Shown here piece after piece: positions 34,410-42,896 of a stretch of DNA of 64,000 nucleotides. A model generated the notes under the pieces. It ran no database searches, was not told where the DNA came from, and saw nothing but the letters and a program-made list of their open reading frames with translations. How positions within the stretch are numbered: position 1 is the first letter of the stretch; the number at the start of each line of letters is the position of its first letter. A program made the position numbers and the translations under genes. The DNA is taken from NCBI RefSeq assembly GCF_030209355.1, contig NZ_JARVSF010000006.1, positions 155,233-219,232 on the forward strand, in the 5' to 3' direction. This stretch comes from Pseudarthrobacter sp. fls2-241-R2A-127 (GTDB lineage: Bacteria; Actinomycetota; Actinomycetes; Actinomycetales; Micrococcaceae).

Positions 34410-35438
34410 TTACCCGGCAGCCCCCAGGTTCGCTTCGTGCACCACGGCGCCGCTCGCCGTCGTATCCTCCCTCAGCATCCAGCCCACCCGCTTGACCGTC
34501 CGCAGCATCACGGCGCTCTCGACGATCTCGATGCCGGGCACCTTCTGCTGCAGCGCCAACTCGGCGGACATGATGTCGGCCAGCGAGTGCAGCCACATGA
34601 TGATCACGAGGTTGGTGGGTCCGGTGGTGGAGGCACTGAGCCTGACGTTGCTGATGGTGCGTATCCCCGCCGCAGCCGCCTCATGGCCGCCTGCCGGTAC
34701 GTTGACGAACCACTGGCACGTCACCGGAAAAGACGAATACCGCTGGGCGATTTCGCAGCGGAAGGACAGGATGCCGCTTGCCAGCACTCGGTTCAGCTGG
34801 CGCTGGGTCGTTGCCGGGTGGCGGCCCAGCGCGCGGGCAATGTCCGCGGCCGTGGCGCGGCCGTCACGGGCCAGGAACGGCAGGAGGTCGAGGTGGCTCT
34901 CAGGAAGCCGGCTCGCGGACGGCGCCGGTTCGGACCCGGCTGGCGCTCCGATCGTCCGGAGGGCCGCCAGCTGCGAGCGGCTCAGGACGTTCAGGCGCCA
35001 GTCGTCGCCGCTGCTGTGCAGGCGCGTGCACAGGGCCACCTGGTACTTGGTCAGGCCTTCGATGGCCTTGAGCCTGGAGACGATCTTGTCGCTGAATTCC
35101 TCCAGCGAGCGGGTGATGACGGTCAGCATCAGGTCCCGGTTGCTGGCCGCCTCTTCCACTGTGACGATTTCCGGAATAGCGGCCAGCTGGGCCGTGACGC
35201 TTTCCCGCCGGGTCATCTCACAGTCCACGGCCACGTAGGCCAGGAGCATCTGCTTCGGATCTCCGGCCAGGTGGGCCGTCACCCACGACGCGCCGCTGGA
35301 GGTCAGCCGCTCCCATCGGGCAGCCAACGTGGTGGCGTGTACGCCGAGGACCTTGGCAGCATCGGCCCAGCCCAGCCGGGGGGCGGCCTGCAGGACCTGG
35401 ATCAGGGCAAGATCGTCCTCACTCAGCTCCTCTGACAT
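34410..35438 (-). CDS. Double-length Lrp/AsnC regulator (two tandem units)
   Basis: 342 residues made of two Lrp-like halves. Each half has a helix-turn-helix (residues about 5-55, LSEDDLALIQVLQAAPRLGWADAAKVLGVHATTLAARWERL; about 183-230, LLPFLARDGRATAADIARALGRHPATTQRQLNRVL) followed by an alpha/beta RAM-like region. AGGGAGAA precedes the ATG at 35438. It is divergent from an amidohydrolase-MHS transporter operon and probably regulates it. Ordinary Lrp proteins are about 150-170 residues, so one subunit here carries the DNA- and ligand-binding parts of a dimer. Confidence 0.85.
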   Translation of the reverse strand: MSEELSEDDLALIQVLQAAPRLGWADAAKVLGVHATTLAARWERLTSSGASWVTAHLAGDPKQMLLAYVAVDCEMTRRESVTAQLAAIPEIVTVEEAASNRDLMLTVITRSLEEFSDKIVSRLKAIEGLTKYQVALCTRLHSSGDDWRLNVLSRSQLAALRTIGAPAGSEPAPSASRLPESHLDLLPFLARDGRATAADIARALGRHPATTQRQLNRVLASGILSFRCEIAQRYSSFPVTCQWFVNVPAGGHEAAAAGIRTISNVRLSASTTGPTNLVIIMWLHSLADIMSAELALQQKVPGIEIVESAVMLRTVKRVGWMLREDTTASGAVVHEANLGAAG

Positions 35439-35566
35439 TTTCTCCCTTGCACGAATCCTGTTCGGAAACAGCCCTCCAAGCATAATTCCGGCGGTTTCGC
35501 CGAGTGTGAACCACGCCACTCCAGAATAGTCCACGAGCCCGGATGCCCATTGCCAAGGAGTGACAC

Positions 35567-36793
35567 ATGCCCATAACCGCTGATGCCAAGGACCTGCAGG
35601 AAGACCTCGTCCGCCTGCGCCACGACCTCCACCGCCGGCCGGAAATCGGACTCCAGCTTCCCCGCACCCAGGAGAAGGTCCTCCAGGCGCTGGACGGACT
35701 CCCCCTTGAGATCACGCTCGGCAAGGATACGACCTCGGTCACCGCAGTCCTTCGCGGCGGGCACCCGGGAGGGGAGTCCTCCGGCCCGCGGCCCGCAGTC
35801 CTCCTGCGCGCCGACATGGACGGGCTGCCCGTCCAGGAGAAGACCGGCGTCGACTTCACGTCACAAGCGGACGGGGCCATGCACGCCTGCGGCCACGACC
35901 TGCACACCTCCATGCTCGCGGGAGCCGCCACCCTCCTGGCCGAAAAGAGGCACCTGCTCGGCGGCGACGTCGTCCTAATGTTCCAGCCCGGAGAGGAAGG
36001 GTTCGACGGGGCAAGCCACATGATCCGCGAAGGTGTCCTGGACGCCGCCGGAACCAGAGTGCAGGCAGCCTACGGAATGCACGTGTTCTCCTCGCTGGAG
36101 CCGCACGGCACCTTCTGCACCAAGCCCGGCGTCATGCTCAGCGCCTCTGACGGGCTGGAGGTCACGGTACTCGGCGCCGGCGGCCACGGCTCCGCCCCGC
36201 ATTCGGCGAAGGACCCGGTTACGGTCGCCGCGGAGATGGTAACTGCGCTTCAGGTGATGGTCACCCGGCAGTTCAACATGTTTGATCCCGTAGTCCTGTC
36301 CGTGGGCGTGCTCCACGCCGGAACCAAGCGCAATGTCATCCCCGAAACCGCCCGCATCGAGGCCACCATCCGGACCTTCTCGGAAACGTCGCGGCTGAAG
36401 ATGATGGACACTGTGCCGCGCCTGCTCAATGGAATCGCCGCTGCGCACGGGGTGGAGGTGGCCGTCGACTACCTGCAGGAATACCCGCTCACCATCACCA
36501 GCGAGGATGAAACCCACACCGCCGAGAAGGTGATTACGGAACTGTTCGGCGAGCGCCGGCTCTCACGCTGGGCAACGCCCCTCAGCGGGTCCGAGGACTT
36601 CTCCAGGGTGCTGGCCGAGGTGCCCGGCACCTTCGTGGGCCTCAGTGCCGTTGCCCCGGGCGCGGACCCCGCCACCTCACCGTTCAACCACTCACCGTAC
36701 GCAACGTTCGACGACGGCGTGCTGGCTGACGGGGCCGCGCTGTACGCGGAACTCGCCATGTCACGGCTGGGCGCCCTCGCCCCGGCCGCCTAG
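35567..36793 (+). CDS. M20 family amidohydrolase (hippurate/N-acyl amino acid hydrolase type)
   Basis: 408 residues. LLRADMDGLPVQEKTGVDF, MHACGHDLHTSML (metal-binding Cys and His), MFQPGEEGFDGASHMI (catalytic Glu) and LSGSEDFSRVL are the signatures of the M20D group that cleaves N-acyl amino acids, hippurate or indoleacetyl amino acids. It is cytosolic. An MHS transporter gene follows after 62 bases; import and deacylation of one compound is a reasonable inference. The double Lrp regulator is divergent. Confidence 0.9.
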   Translation: MPITADAKDLQEDLVRLRHDLHRRPEIGLQLPRTQEKVLQALDGLPLEITLGKDTTSVTAVLRGGHPGGESSGPRPAVLLRADMDGLPVQEKTGVDFTSQADGAMHACGHDLHTSMLAGAATLLAEKRHLLGGDVVLMFQPGEEGFDGASHMIREGVLDAAGTRVQAAYGMHVFSSLEPHGTFCTKPGVMLSASDGLEVTVLGAGGHGSAPHSAKDPVTVAAEMVTALQVMVTRQFNMFDPVVLSVGVLHAGTKRNVIPETARIEATIRTFSETSRLKMMDTVPRLLNGIAAAHGVEVAVDYLQEYPLTITSEDETHTAEKVITELFGERRLSRWATPLSGSEDFSRVLAEVPGTFVGLSAVAPGADPATSPFNHSPYATFDDGVLADGAALYAELAMSRLGALAPAA

Positions 36794-36855
36794 CCTCCGG
36801 CACACCGCCGCCTGCCGCCCCCAGACCCCAGACCCCACCGACCAGGAAGAACACC

Positions 36856-38145
36856 ATGTCCGTCGCAGTAAGCAAGCCCCAGACTGGACGCATGTCCACC
36901 GCGAAAACCATCGTCGGCACCGGCATCGGCAACGCCGTTGAATGGTACGACTGGGCCATCTACGCCACGTTTACCCCCTTCATCGCCAGCCAGCTGTTCA
37001 GCAAGGAGGACCCGGCGTCGGCTGTTTTGTCCACGCTGGCGATCTTCGCCGTCGGCTTCGTGGCCCGGCCCTTCGGCGGTTTCCTGTTCGGCTGGATCGG
37101 CGACCGGGTGGGCCGGAAGACCTCCATGACGCTCGCCGTCGGCCTGGCTTCGCTGGGCAGCCTGATGATCGGCGTTGCGCCCACATTCGCCGGCGTCGGC
37201 GCCTTCGCGTCGCTGATGCTTCTGGCGGCCCGGCTGGTCCAAGGCCTTGCCCACGGCGGCGAGCTGCCGTCGTCGCAAACGTACCTGTCCGAAATGGCAC
37301 CCAAGGAGCACCGCGGATTCTGGGCCACCCTGATCTACACCTCCGGCACGGTGGGCATCCTGTTCGGCACCCTGCTGGGGGCTGTCCTGAACATGGCACT
37401 GAGCACAGAGGCGATGAACGCCTGGGGTTGGAGGGTCCCATTCCTGATCGGCGCGGCGATGGGCCTCTACGCGCTGATCATGCGGTCGCGCCTGCACGAA
37501 ACCGAAGCATTTGAGGGCGAGGCAGTCACTGCCAAGCGTGCAGCGATCTGGCCGCAGATTGTCCGCTACCGCAAGCAGGCCCTGCAGGTGATCGGCCTGA
37601 CCGTTGGCCTCACGGTGATCTACTACATCTGGGGTGTGGTGGCGCCAAGCTACGCCACCACCGCCCTGAAGATCGACCGCGGCGAAGCTCTCTGGGCCGG
37701 TGTGATCGCCAATATCGTGTTCATCGCCGCACTGCCGGTCTGGGGCAAGCTCTCAGACCGGATCGGCCGCAAGAAGGTCCTCTGGGCCGGGGCCATTGGG
37801 TCCGCCGTCTTGCATTTCCCCATGACCTGGCTGCTGAAGGACTCCGCCTGGCAGTTGGCGGTAAGCATGTCAGTGATGCTGATCTTCGTGGCGGCGAGCG
37901 CCGCAATCGTCCCCGCGGTCTACGCCGAACTGTTCCCGACGTCCATCCGCACCGTGGGCGTGGGCGTCCCCTACTCCATCTGCGTGGCGGTCTTCGGCGG
38001 CACCGCTCCCTACCTGCAGCAGTGGCTGGGTTCCTCCCTCGGGGCGCCACAGGTGTTCAACATCTATGCGGTTCTCCTGCTGGTGATCAGTGCCGCCTTC
38101 GTGTTCACCATTCCTGAGACCAAGGGCAAGGACCTGACCCACTAG
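36856..38145 (+). CDS. MFS transporter, metabolite:H+ symporter (MHS) type
   Basis: 429 residues, 12 membrane segments, with GTGIGNAVEWYDWAIYATFTPFIASQLF, FVARPFGGFLFGWIGDRVGRKTSM, RLVQGLAHGGELPSSQTYLSEM and PTSIRTVGVGVPYSICVAVFGG. It belongs to the same family as the transporter at 10777-12078 but the sequences differ widely. It is paired with the upstream amidohydrolase, so its substrate may be an N-acyl amino acid or related carboxylate. GACCAGGAAGAACACC provides the ribosome site. Confidence 0.9.
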   Translation: MSVAVSKPQTGRMSTAKTIVGTGIGNAVEWYDWAIYATFTPFIASQLFSKEDPASAVLSTLAIFAVGFVARPFGGFLFGWIGDRVGRKTSMTLAVGLASLGSLMIGVAPTFAGVGAFASLMLLAARLVQGLAHGGELPSSQTYLSEMAPKEHRGFWATLIYTSGTVGILFGTLLGAVLNMALSTEAMNAWGWRVPFLIGAAMGLYALIMRSRLHETEAFEGEAVTAKRAAIWPQIVRYRKQALQVIGLTVGLTVIYYIWGVVAPSYATTALKIDRGEALWAGVIANIVFIAALPVWGKLSDRIGRKKVLWAGAIGSAVLHFPMTWLLKDSAWQLAVSMSVMLIFVAASAAIVPAVYAELFPTSIRTVGVGVPYSICVAVFGGTAPYLQQWLGSSLGAPQVFNIYAVLLLVISAAFVFTIPETKGKDLTH

Positions 38146-38185
38146 GGCCTCCAGGAGTTTCTGCCGACATCCTTTACCCCCATCA

Positions 38186-38199
38186 ATAGTTGTCACTAT
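38186..38199. promoter_or_regulatory. Short inverted repeat upstream of the ROK gene
   Basis: ATAGTTGTCACTAT is a perfect 5-4-5 palindrome 26 bases before the ROK start, flanked by CCATCAA (38180) and TTGATGG (38212) in inverted orientation. It is a candidate autoregulatory operator. Confidence 0.4.
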
Positions 38200-38224
38200 G
38201 ATGAACAAGTCTTGATGGAGTCGG

Positions 38225-39397
38225 ATGAACAAACCGCGCACCGCCACCACCAAAGTGGTTACGGAGATTAACCGGACCGCCATCCTCGATGCGCTGCGCC
38301 TCCAAGGACCCTTGTCGCGCGCCAGCATCGGCCGGCATACCGGCCTAAGCCCGGCCACGGTGGAACGCCTGTGCTCGGCGCTGGTCGAAGCAGGCCTCAT
38401 TGTCGTCGACGGTTATGAGCGCTCCTCCGGCGGACGGCCCTCGATCCTATACCGCTACTCCGGGGAAAGCCGCGTGGTGGGTGCCATTGATGTCTCCGAA
38501 CGCCAGGTCCGCGGCCGGCTCGTGAATTTCGACGGCAAAGTCATCACCGAGGAAGTCATACGGTTCGACTTCGGCGCCCCGGACGCCGCTCCGGACGTGC
38601 GGCTCGCCGGAACCCTGGAGATCGCAGACAGGCTGGTGGCCGCCTCGAAACGGATCTCCAAGCCCTGCGCCGGGCTGGGCGTAGCCGTACCCGGGCTCGT
38701 GCACGGCAAAGAGGGCCGGGTGGCCAAGACCATTGAACTCGGCTGGAACGACGTAGCACTGGGAGCCATCATCCAGTCCCGGACCGGCCTGCCCGTACTG
38801 ATAGAGAACGACGCCAACGCCATCGGCTTTGGCGAGTGGTCCCAAGGGGCGGGACAGGGAGCGCACAGCATGGTGGCTTACGTTCTTGGCGTCGGGGTGG
38901 GCGCCGGGATCGTCCACGACGGCGCACTGCTGCGCGGAGCGCGCTCCGCCGCCGGGGAGATCGGCTTCCTGGTCACCGAGCGGGCACACCTGGCACGGCC
39001 CTACGCAACGCAGGGCGACCTCGAATCGCGGGTGTTGGGGATTGCCCGGCAGTTCGCTTCAGACCACGGGGCCAGCGAAGAGGACGCGTTTGCGGCGCTG
39101 TTTGATGCTGCGGCGGCTGGAAAACCGGAGGCAGCCGGTCCGGCCAGCGAAGTGCTGGACTACATCGGGCTGGCCTGCATAGCCCTCTGCACCGTCATCG
39201 ATCCCGAGATGATCGTCCTCGCCGGACACCTCTCGAATAAGCCCGACTTCGTTGTGGAGGAGATCCGGAAAAGGATCGTCGGACGCATCGCCTATCCTCC
39301 GGGAATCACGGAGGGGCACCTCGGCGGCGACGCAGCCCTGGTAGGCGTTGCACAGCTGACGATCGCCCGGGCCAGATCAGCCACCTACCTCAGCTGA
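38225..39397 (+). CDS. ROK-family transcriptional regulator
   Basis: 390 residues: an N-terminal winged helix (residues about 12-70, NRTAILDALRLQGPLSRASIGRHTGLSPATVERLCSALVEAGLIVV) fused to a ROK sugar-kinase-like domain (GAIDVSERQVRGRLVNFDGKV, GVAVPGLVHG, ENDANAIGFGEW, LGVGVGAGIVHDGALLRGARSAAGEIGF). The usual CxCGxxGC zinc motif after GEIG is absent (HLARPYATQGDLESRV stands in its place). The protein should sense a sugar and control the adjacent importer and mannosidase genes; this is inferred from position. Its end overlaps the convergent kinase gene by 8 bases. Confidence 0.88.
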   Translation: MNKPRTATTKVVTEINRTAILDALRLQGPLSRASIGRHTGLSPATVERLCSALVEAGLIVVDGYERSSGGRPSILYRYSGESRVVGAIDVSERQVRGRLVNFDGKVITEEVIRFDFGAPDAAPDVRLAGTLEIADRLVAASKRISKPCAGLGVAVPGLVHGKEGRVAKTIELGWNDVALGAIIQSRTGLPVLIENDANAIGFGEWSQGAGQGAHSMVAYVLGVGVGAGIVHDGALLRGARSAAGEIGFLVTERAHLARPYATQGDLESRVLGIARQFASDHGASEEDAFAALFDAAAAGKPEAAGPASEVLDYIGLACIALCTVIDPEMIVLAGHLSNKPDFVVEEIRKRIVGRIAYPPGITEGHLGGDAALVGVAQLTIARARSATYLS

Positions 39398-40388
39398 CCC
39401 GCTCCGGACTGCCATGCTGACCTTGTACAGGCGCGCCACTTTCAGGACCCGCCAGAGCCTCAGCCAGCGCTACGGCCCCCGCCACCGGGGGTTCCCGAAG
39501 AACCACAAGGTCCACGCCTGGGCTGAACTCCGCTATCTTCCGGCGTATGAGTGCTTCATACGCCGGCTGGTTCACGATCACGCCACCGGCAGCCACCACC
39601 ACCTGGCCCGCCGCACCGCGATCCAGCAGATGACGGACTCCACGCGCAAGCCTGGTGCCGGCCCGGTCCACGATTGCCCCGGCCGCCTGGGAGCCGGCAT
39701 CGGCGGCAGCAAAAATCAACGGTGCGTGGGCGCCCCACTCGGCGGGACCTGCCTGGTCCAATGCCGCAGCAGCCAACTCGGGCGCATCGGCTGCGGCAAA
39801 GGCATCCAGCACAACTCCATAGAGCACGTCCTCCGCAAGCTTGCCGCTGTCGCCCGCAGCGAGCGTGGCACGGAGCGCCGAAGAAACCAGTGCCGAGGAA
39901 CTGCCCTGGTCCCCGAGGGGCCAGCCGTGTCCATCCACCGTGATACGGGTCCCGTCCGACGTCGTCCCGCATATGACGGCACCCGTGCCCACGATCATCT
40001 GGATGCTCTCGGAGTAATGCATGGCATGGCCCAACAGCTGGGCATCATTGACGACGACGACCCGCCCAGGCAACAATCCGGACATCACCCGCGATGCCGC
40101 CTCAATCTGCCTGCCTGTATCGCAGCCGTGCATTCCGAGGACAGCCACGGATCCGGGCAGGGGGGCGCAGGCAGCCTCCAGCGTTTCCGCCAGCCGGCGG
40201 AAATTTCCGGGGTCGGAAAACAGGTCCCCCACACGCCAGGCCCCGGACGGAACTACCATCTCGGCTCCCAATGCCCCGCGCGGTCCCACGGTACGGACAT
40301 GGGTCTTGGTTCCGCCTACATCAACGCCGATGATGCGTGCCGGTGGCCGGGTGCAGTTTTTTATCACGTTGACATAAAAGCATCGCAT
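39390..40388 (-). CDS. BadF/BadG-type ATPase, N-acetylglucosamine kinase-like
   Basis: About 332 residues with an ASKHA fold: IIGVDVGGTKTHVRTVG (phosphate 1), VVVNDAQLLGHAM, QMIVGTGAVICGTTSDG (phosphate 2) and WPLGDQGSSSALV, the pattern of eukaryote-like GlcNAc kinases. It probably phosphorylates a sugar released in the cytosol by the glycan operon encoded divergently at 40603. The start is uncertain: ATG at 40388 or GTG at 40367 are both near the conserved beginning; neither has a good ribosome site. Confidence 0.78.
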   Translation of the reverse strand: MRCFYVNVIKNCTRPPARIIGVDVGGTKTHVRTVGPRGALGAEMVVPSGAWRVGDLFSDPGNFRRLAETLEAACAPLPGSVAVLGMHGCDTGRQIEAASRVMSGLLPGRVVVVNDAQLLGHAMHYSESIQMIVGTGAVICGTTSDGTRITVDGHGWPLGDQGSSSALVSSALRATLAAGDSGKLAEDVLYGVVLDAFAAADAPELAAAALDQAGPAEWGAHAPLIFAAADAGSQAAGAIVDRAGTRLARGVRHLLDRGAAGQVVVAAGGVIVNQPAYEALIRRKIAEFSPGVDLVVLREPPVAGAVALAEALAGPESGAPVQGQHGSPERVS

Positions 40389-40499
40389 TGAACGGATTGC
40401 AAGCATTGCCCACAGATGGCCCCTGCCCGGAAATGCGGGGTCAAAACGCATTGTTTTCCGCAAAGTCGACGTGTGCTGGTTCACACCAAGGACCAAAAA

Positions 40500-40533
40500 T
40501 GTATTGACTCGCTAACTATTGTATTGATATGAA
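40500..40533 (+). promoter_or_regulatory. Promoter with direct repeats before the glycan ABC operon
   Basis: TTGACT (40504-40509) could be a -35 with a -10 near TATGAA (40528-40533). TGTATTGA occurs twice, at 40500 and 40520, a 20-base (two helical turn) spacing that would suit a regulator. It lies 70 bases before the binding-protein gene. Confidence 0.45.
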
Positions 40534-40602
40534 AGTAAACACGTTCCGACGAAGAAGCGACCCTAACGCTCTCGGAGGGCCATAATCCACGAAAGGTGTT
40601 CC

Positions 40603-41865
40603 GTGAAAAAAACAGCACGCGTATCCGTAGCGCTGCTCGGGGCGGGAGCGTTGATCGCCTCCTTCACCGCCTGCTCCGGCGGCTCCTCCGACAGCAAGGC
40701 CTCCGCTCCCCTTCAGTTTGTCCTCTCAGGCGATGGCACCCAAGGTGGCGGATACCAGAAGATGGCAGACCTGTACAAGGAAAAGACGGGAATCACCGTC
40801 GAAATTGTTGACGTACCCAGCAACGATCTCACCACCCGGCTGCGTAACAGCGCCCAGGCGGGCGAGCTTCCGGCCTTGGCTGCGGCCGGCAACGTCGATC
40901 CCCTGTGGAAGGATCAGCTGGTTGACCTGAGCTCCGTGGCCAAGGCCCAGAAGATCCTGCCGCTGCTGTCGGTCAAGGATCCGTCGGACGACAAAGTCAA
41001 GGCCCTCCCCACCAGCCTTACCTCGGTAGGCATGTTCATCAACAAATCACTCTTCGACAAGGCAGGCGTCACCTACCCCACTGATGCCAGCCAGAGCTGG
41101 ACCTGGGACGAATTTGTCGCCAAGTCGGAGAAGGTCCGGCAGGCTACCGGCGCACAGTACGGCATGGTGATGGACCCGTCCGCGCACCGTTTGCGTTCGT
41201 TCCTATACGAATTCGGCAGCAAGGGCGTCGAGGACAACAACGGTTCCTTTACGGCCAACGACCAGACGAAGACCGCCCTTGAGTACTTCAAGAAACTCAA
41301 CGACAACGGTTTCATGCCCAAGGCCGTATGGACCGCAGGCGAGGACGCGAGCGCTACGTTCAAGAGCGGCCAGGTTGTGTCCTACTACTCCGGAGTCTGG
41401 CAGATCGCCGATTTCCAGAAGAACATCACCAATTTCGAGTGGGCATCCGTTCCCACCCCCCAGCAGCCCGTGAAGGCGACCAACTACGGTGCGGCGTCAT
41501 GGATTGTGGCCTTCAACGGCACCGGGCAGGAAAAGGAGGCCCAGGCCTTCATTGACTGGCTCTATCAGCCCCAGCAGTACACCCAGTACTGCGAGATCAG
41601 CGGCTGCTTGCCCGCAGTCTCCGGCCTCGACGTCAAATACCCCAAGAACCAGGACGCGTTCGCCCTTTACAACGCTGAGATCGCGGCCTCCCCCGACGTC
41701 TCTTCAGTTCAGACGGTGGATCAGCTCAAGGGTGGCTACAGCGGCAAATTCCTGCCCTCAGAGCCGCTCAAGGACGAAACCATCAAATATCTCAATGGCC
41801 AGCAGAATGTTGACCAGACGGTGACGAAGATCCTCGCCACCACCAAGGATGCACTGGGCAACTAA
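40603..41865 (+). CDS. ABC sugar-binding lipoprotein
   Basis: 420 residues, family 1 extracellular solute-binding protein. The signal peptide ends in the lipobox FTAC (Cys24), then a Ser/Gly linker and the two-lobe fold (LQFVLSGDGTQGGGYQKMADLYKEKTGITVEIVDV; WTWDEFVAKSEKVRQATGAQYGM; YGAASWIVAFNGTGQEKEAQAFIDWLYQP). It captures an oligosaccharide at the cell surface for the two permeases that follow. The GTG start at 40603 follows GAAAGGTGTTCC. With GH38 downstream, the ligand is probably a mannose-containing glycan; this is inference. Confidence 0.92.
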   Translation: MKKTARVSVALLGAGALIASFTACSGGSSDSKASAPLQFVLSGDGTQGGGYQKMADLYKEKTGITVEIVDVPSNDLTTRLRNSAQAGELPALAAAGNVDPLWKDQLVDLSSVAKAQKILPLLSVKDPSDDKVKALPTSLTSVGMFINKSLFDKAGVTYPTDASQSWTWDEFVAKSEKVRQATGAQYGMVMDPSAHRLRSFLYEFGSKGVEDNNGSFTANDQTKTALEYFKKLNDNGFMPKAVWTAGEDASATFKSGQVVSYYSGVWQIADFQKNITNFEWASVPTPQQPVKATNYGAASWIVAFNGTGQEKEAQAFIDWLYQPQQYTQYCEISGCLPAVSGLDVKYPKNQDAFALYNAEIAASPDVSSVQTVDQLKGGYSGKFLPSEPLKDETIKYLNGQQNVDQTVTKILATTKDALGN

Positions 41866-41873
41866 GCTCCGTG

Positions 41874-41907
41874 GGGGTTGCGCGGCCCTTCTGGTCCGCG
41901 CAACCCC
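41874..41907 (+). terminator. Intercistronic hairpin after the binding-protein gene
   Basis: A 12-bp perfect stem (41874-41885 with 41896-41907) and 10-base loop follow the stop of the binding-protein gene by 8 bases. Such hairpins often leave the binding protein more abundant than the permeases by partial termination or RNA protection. Confidence 0.65.
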
Positions 41908-41933
41908 GCAATCGAACCACCAGGAGAGCAGCA

Positions 41934-42896
41934 ATGACCGTTCCGCCCCTTGAAGTCCGCCCGGCCGCGGACACCAAGCACGCCACCGGCAAAGGCCCGG
42001 CCTCCCTGCCGGCTCCCCGGCCCCGCCGCCGCCCGCGCTACTTCTTCAGCACCTTCGCGCTGACCGCCGGCGTCGTGGTCCTGTTCCTGCTCTTCTTCAT
42101 CTGGCCCGGGGCGCTGGGCGTCATGTACTCCTTCACCTCATACCGGGGGTTTGGTGACCTGAAGTTCATCGGCCTGGACAACTACGCCGCACTTGCCAGC
42201 GACCCCGCGTTCTACGCAGCCGTCGGCCGCACCCTGGTCTACGCCGTCTTCTCGGTGCCGCTCTCGTGCGCCTTGTCGCTGGTGATGGCCGTGGCACTGG
42301 TCAACGCGCGCGCCCGGGGCAAGATCGGTGCGCGCATCATCTTCTTCCTTCCCTGGCTTGTCTCTCCGATCGTCACGGGGGTTATCTGGCGGTGGATGTT
42401 CGGTGAAAGCTTCGGGTTCGTCAACTTCATCATCACCTCGCTGGGCGGCGGGGCCCTGCCGTGGTCCTCGAACGCGGACTTGTCGCTGTTTGTGGTGATC
42501 CTGGCCTCCGCGTGGGCCGGCGCAGCATTCAACATGCTTCTCTTCATCGCCGCCTTGAACAACGTTCCGAAGTCCCACTACGAAGCCGCCGAACTGGACG
42601 GGGCCAACGCCTGGCAGCGGTTCGTATCCATCACCCTTCCCGGAATCGCTCCCACCACCCTGCTTGTGGTGCTGCTGTCAACGCTGGGTCACATGAAGGA
42701 ATTCGCCATGATCCAAGCGCTCAACAACGGTGGACCGGGAACGGAAAACCAGCTGATCGTGCAGTACATCTACCAGACCGGTTTCGCCCAGTCGAAAGTC
42801 GGTTACGCCAGCGCTGCTTCCATGGTCCTGCTGCTCATCCTCATGGTTATCGCAGCAGCACAACTCATCATCAGCAAGAGGAGCCGGGCATGGTAA
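41934..42896 (+). CDS. ABC sugar permease (MalF/UgpA type)
   Basis: 320 residues, six core helices. The EAA loop that touches the ATPase is NVPKSHYEAAELDGANAWQRFVSITLPGIAP. The N-terminus (about 35 residues) is Pro/Arg-rich. CAGGAGAGCAGCA precedes the ATG at 41934. Its stop overlaps the next permease start by 7 bases. No ATP-binding subunit is encoded in the locus, so a shared MsiK-like ATPase elsewhere is expected, as for many actinobacterial sugar importers. Confidence 0.92.
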   Translation: MTVPPLEVRPAADTKHATGKGPASLPAPRPRRRPRYFFSTFALTAGVVVLFLLFFIWPGALGVMYSFTSYRGFGDLKFIGLDNYAALASDPAFYAAVGRTLVYAVFSVPLSCALSLVMAVALVNARARGKIGARIIFFLPWLVSPIVTGVIWRWMFGESFGFVNFIITSLGGGALPWSSNADLSLFVVILASAWAGAAFNMLLFIAALNNVPKSHYEAAELDGANAWQRFVSITLPGIAPTTLLVVLLSTLGHMKEFAMIQALNNGGPGTENQLIVQYIYQTGFAQSKVGYASAASMVLLLILMVIAAAQLIISKRSRAW

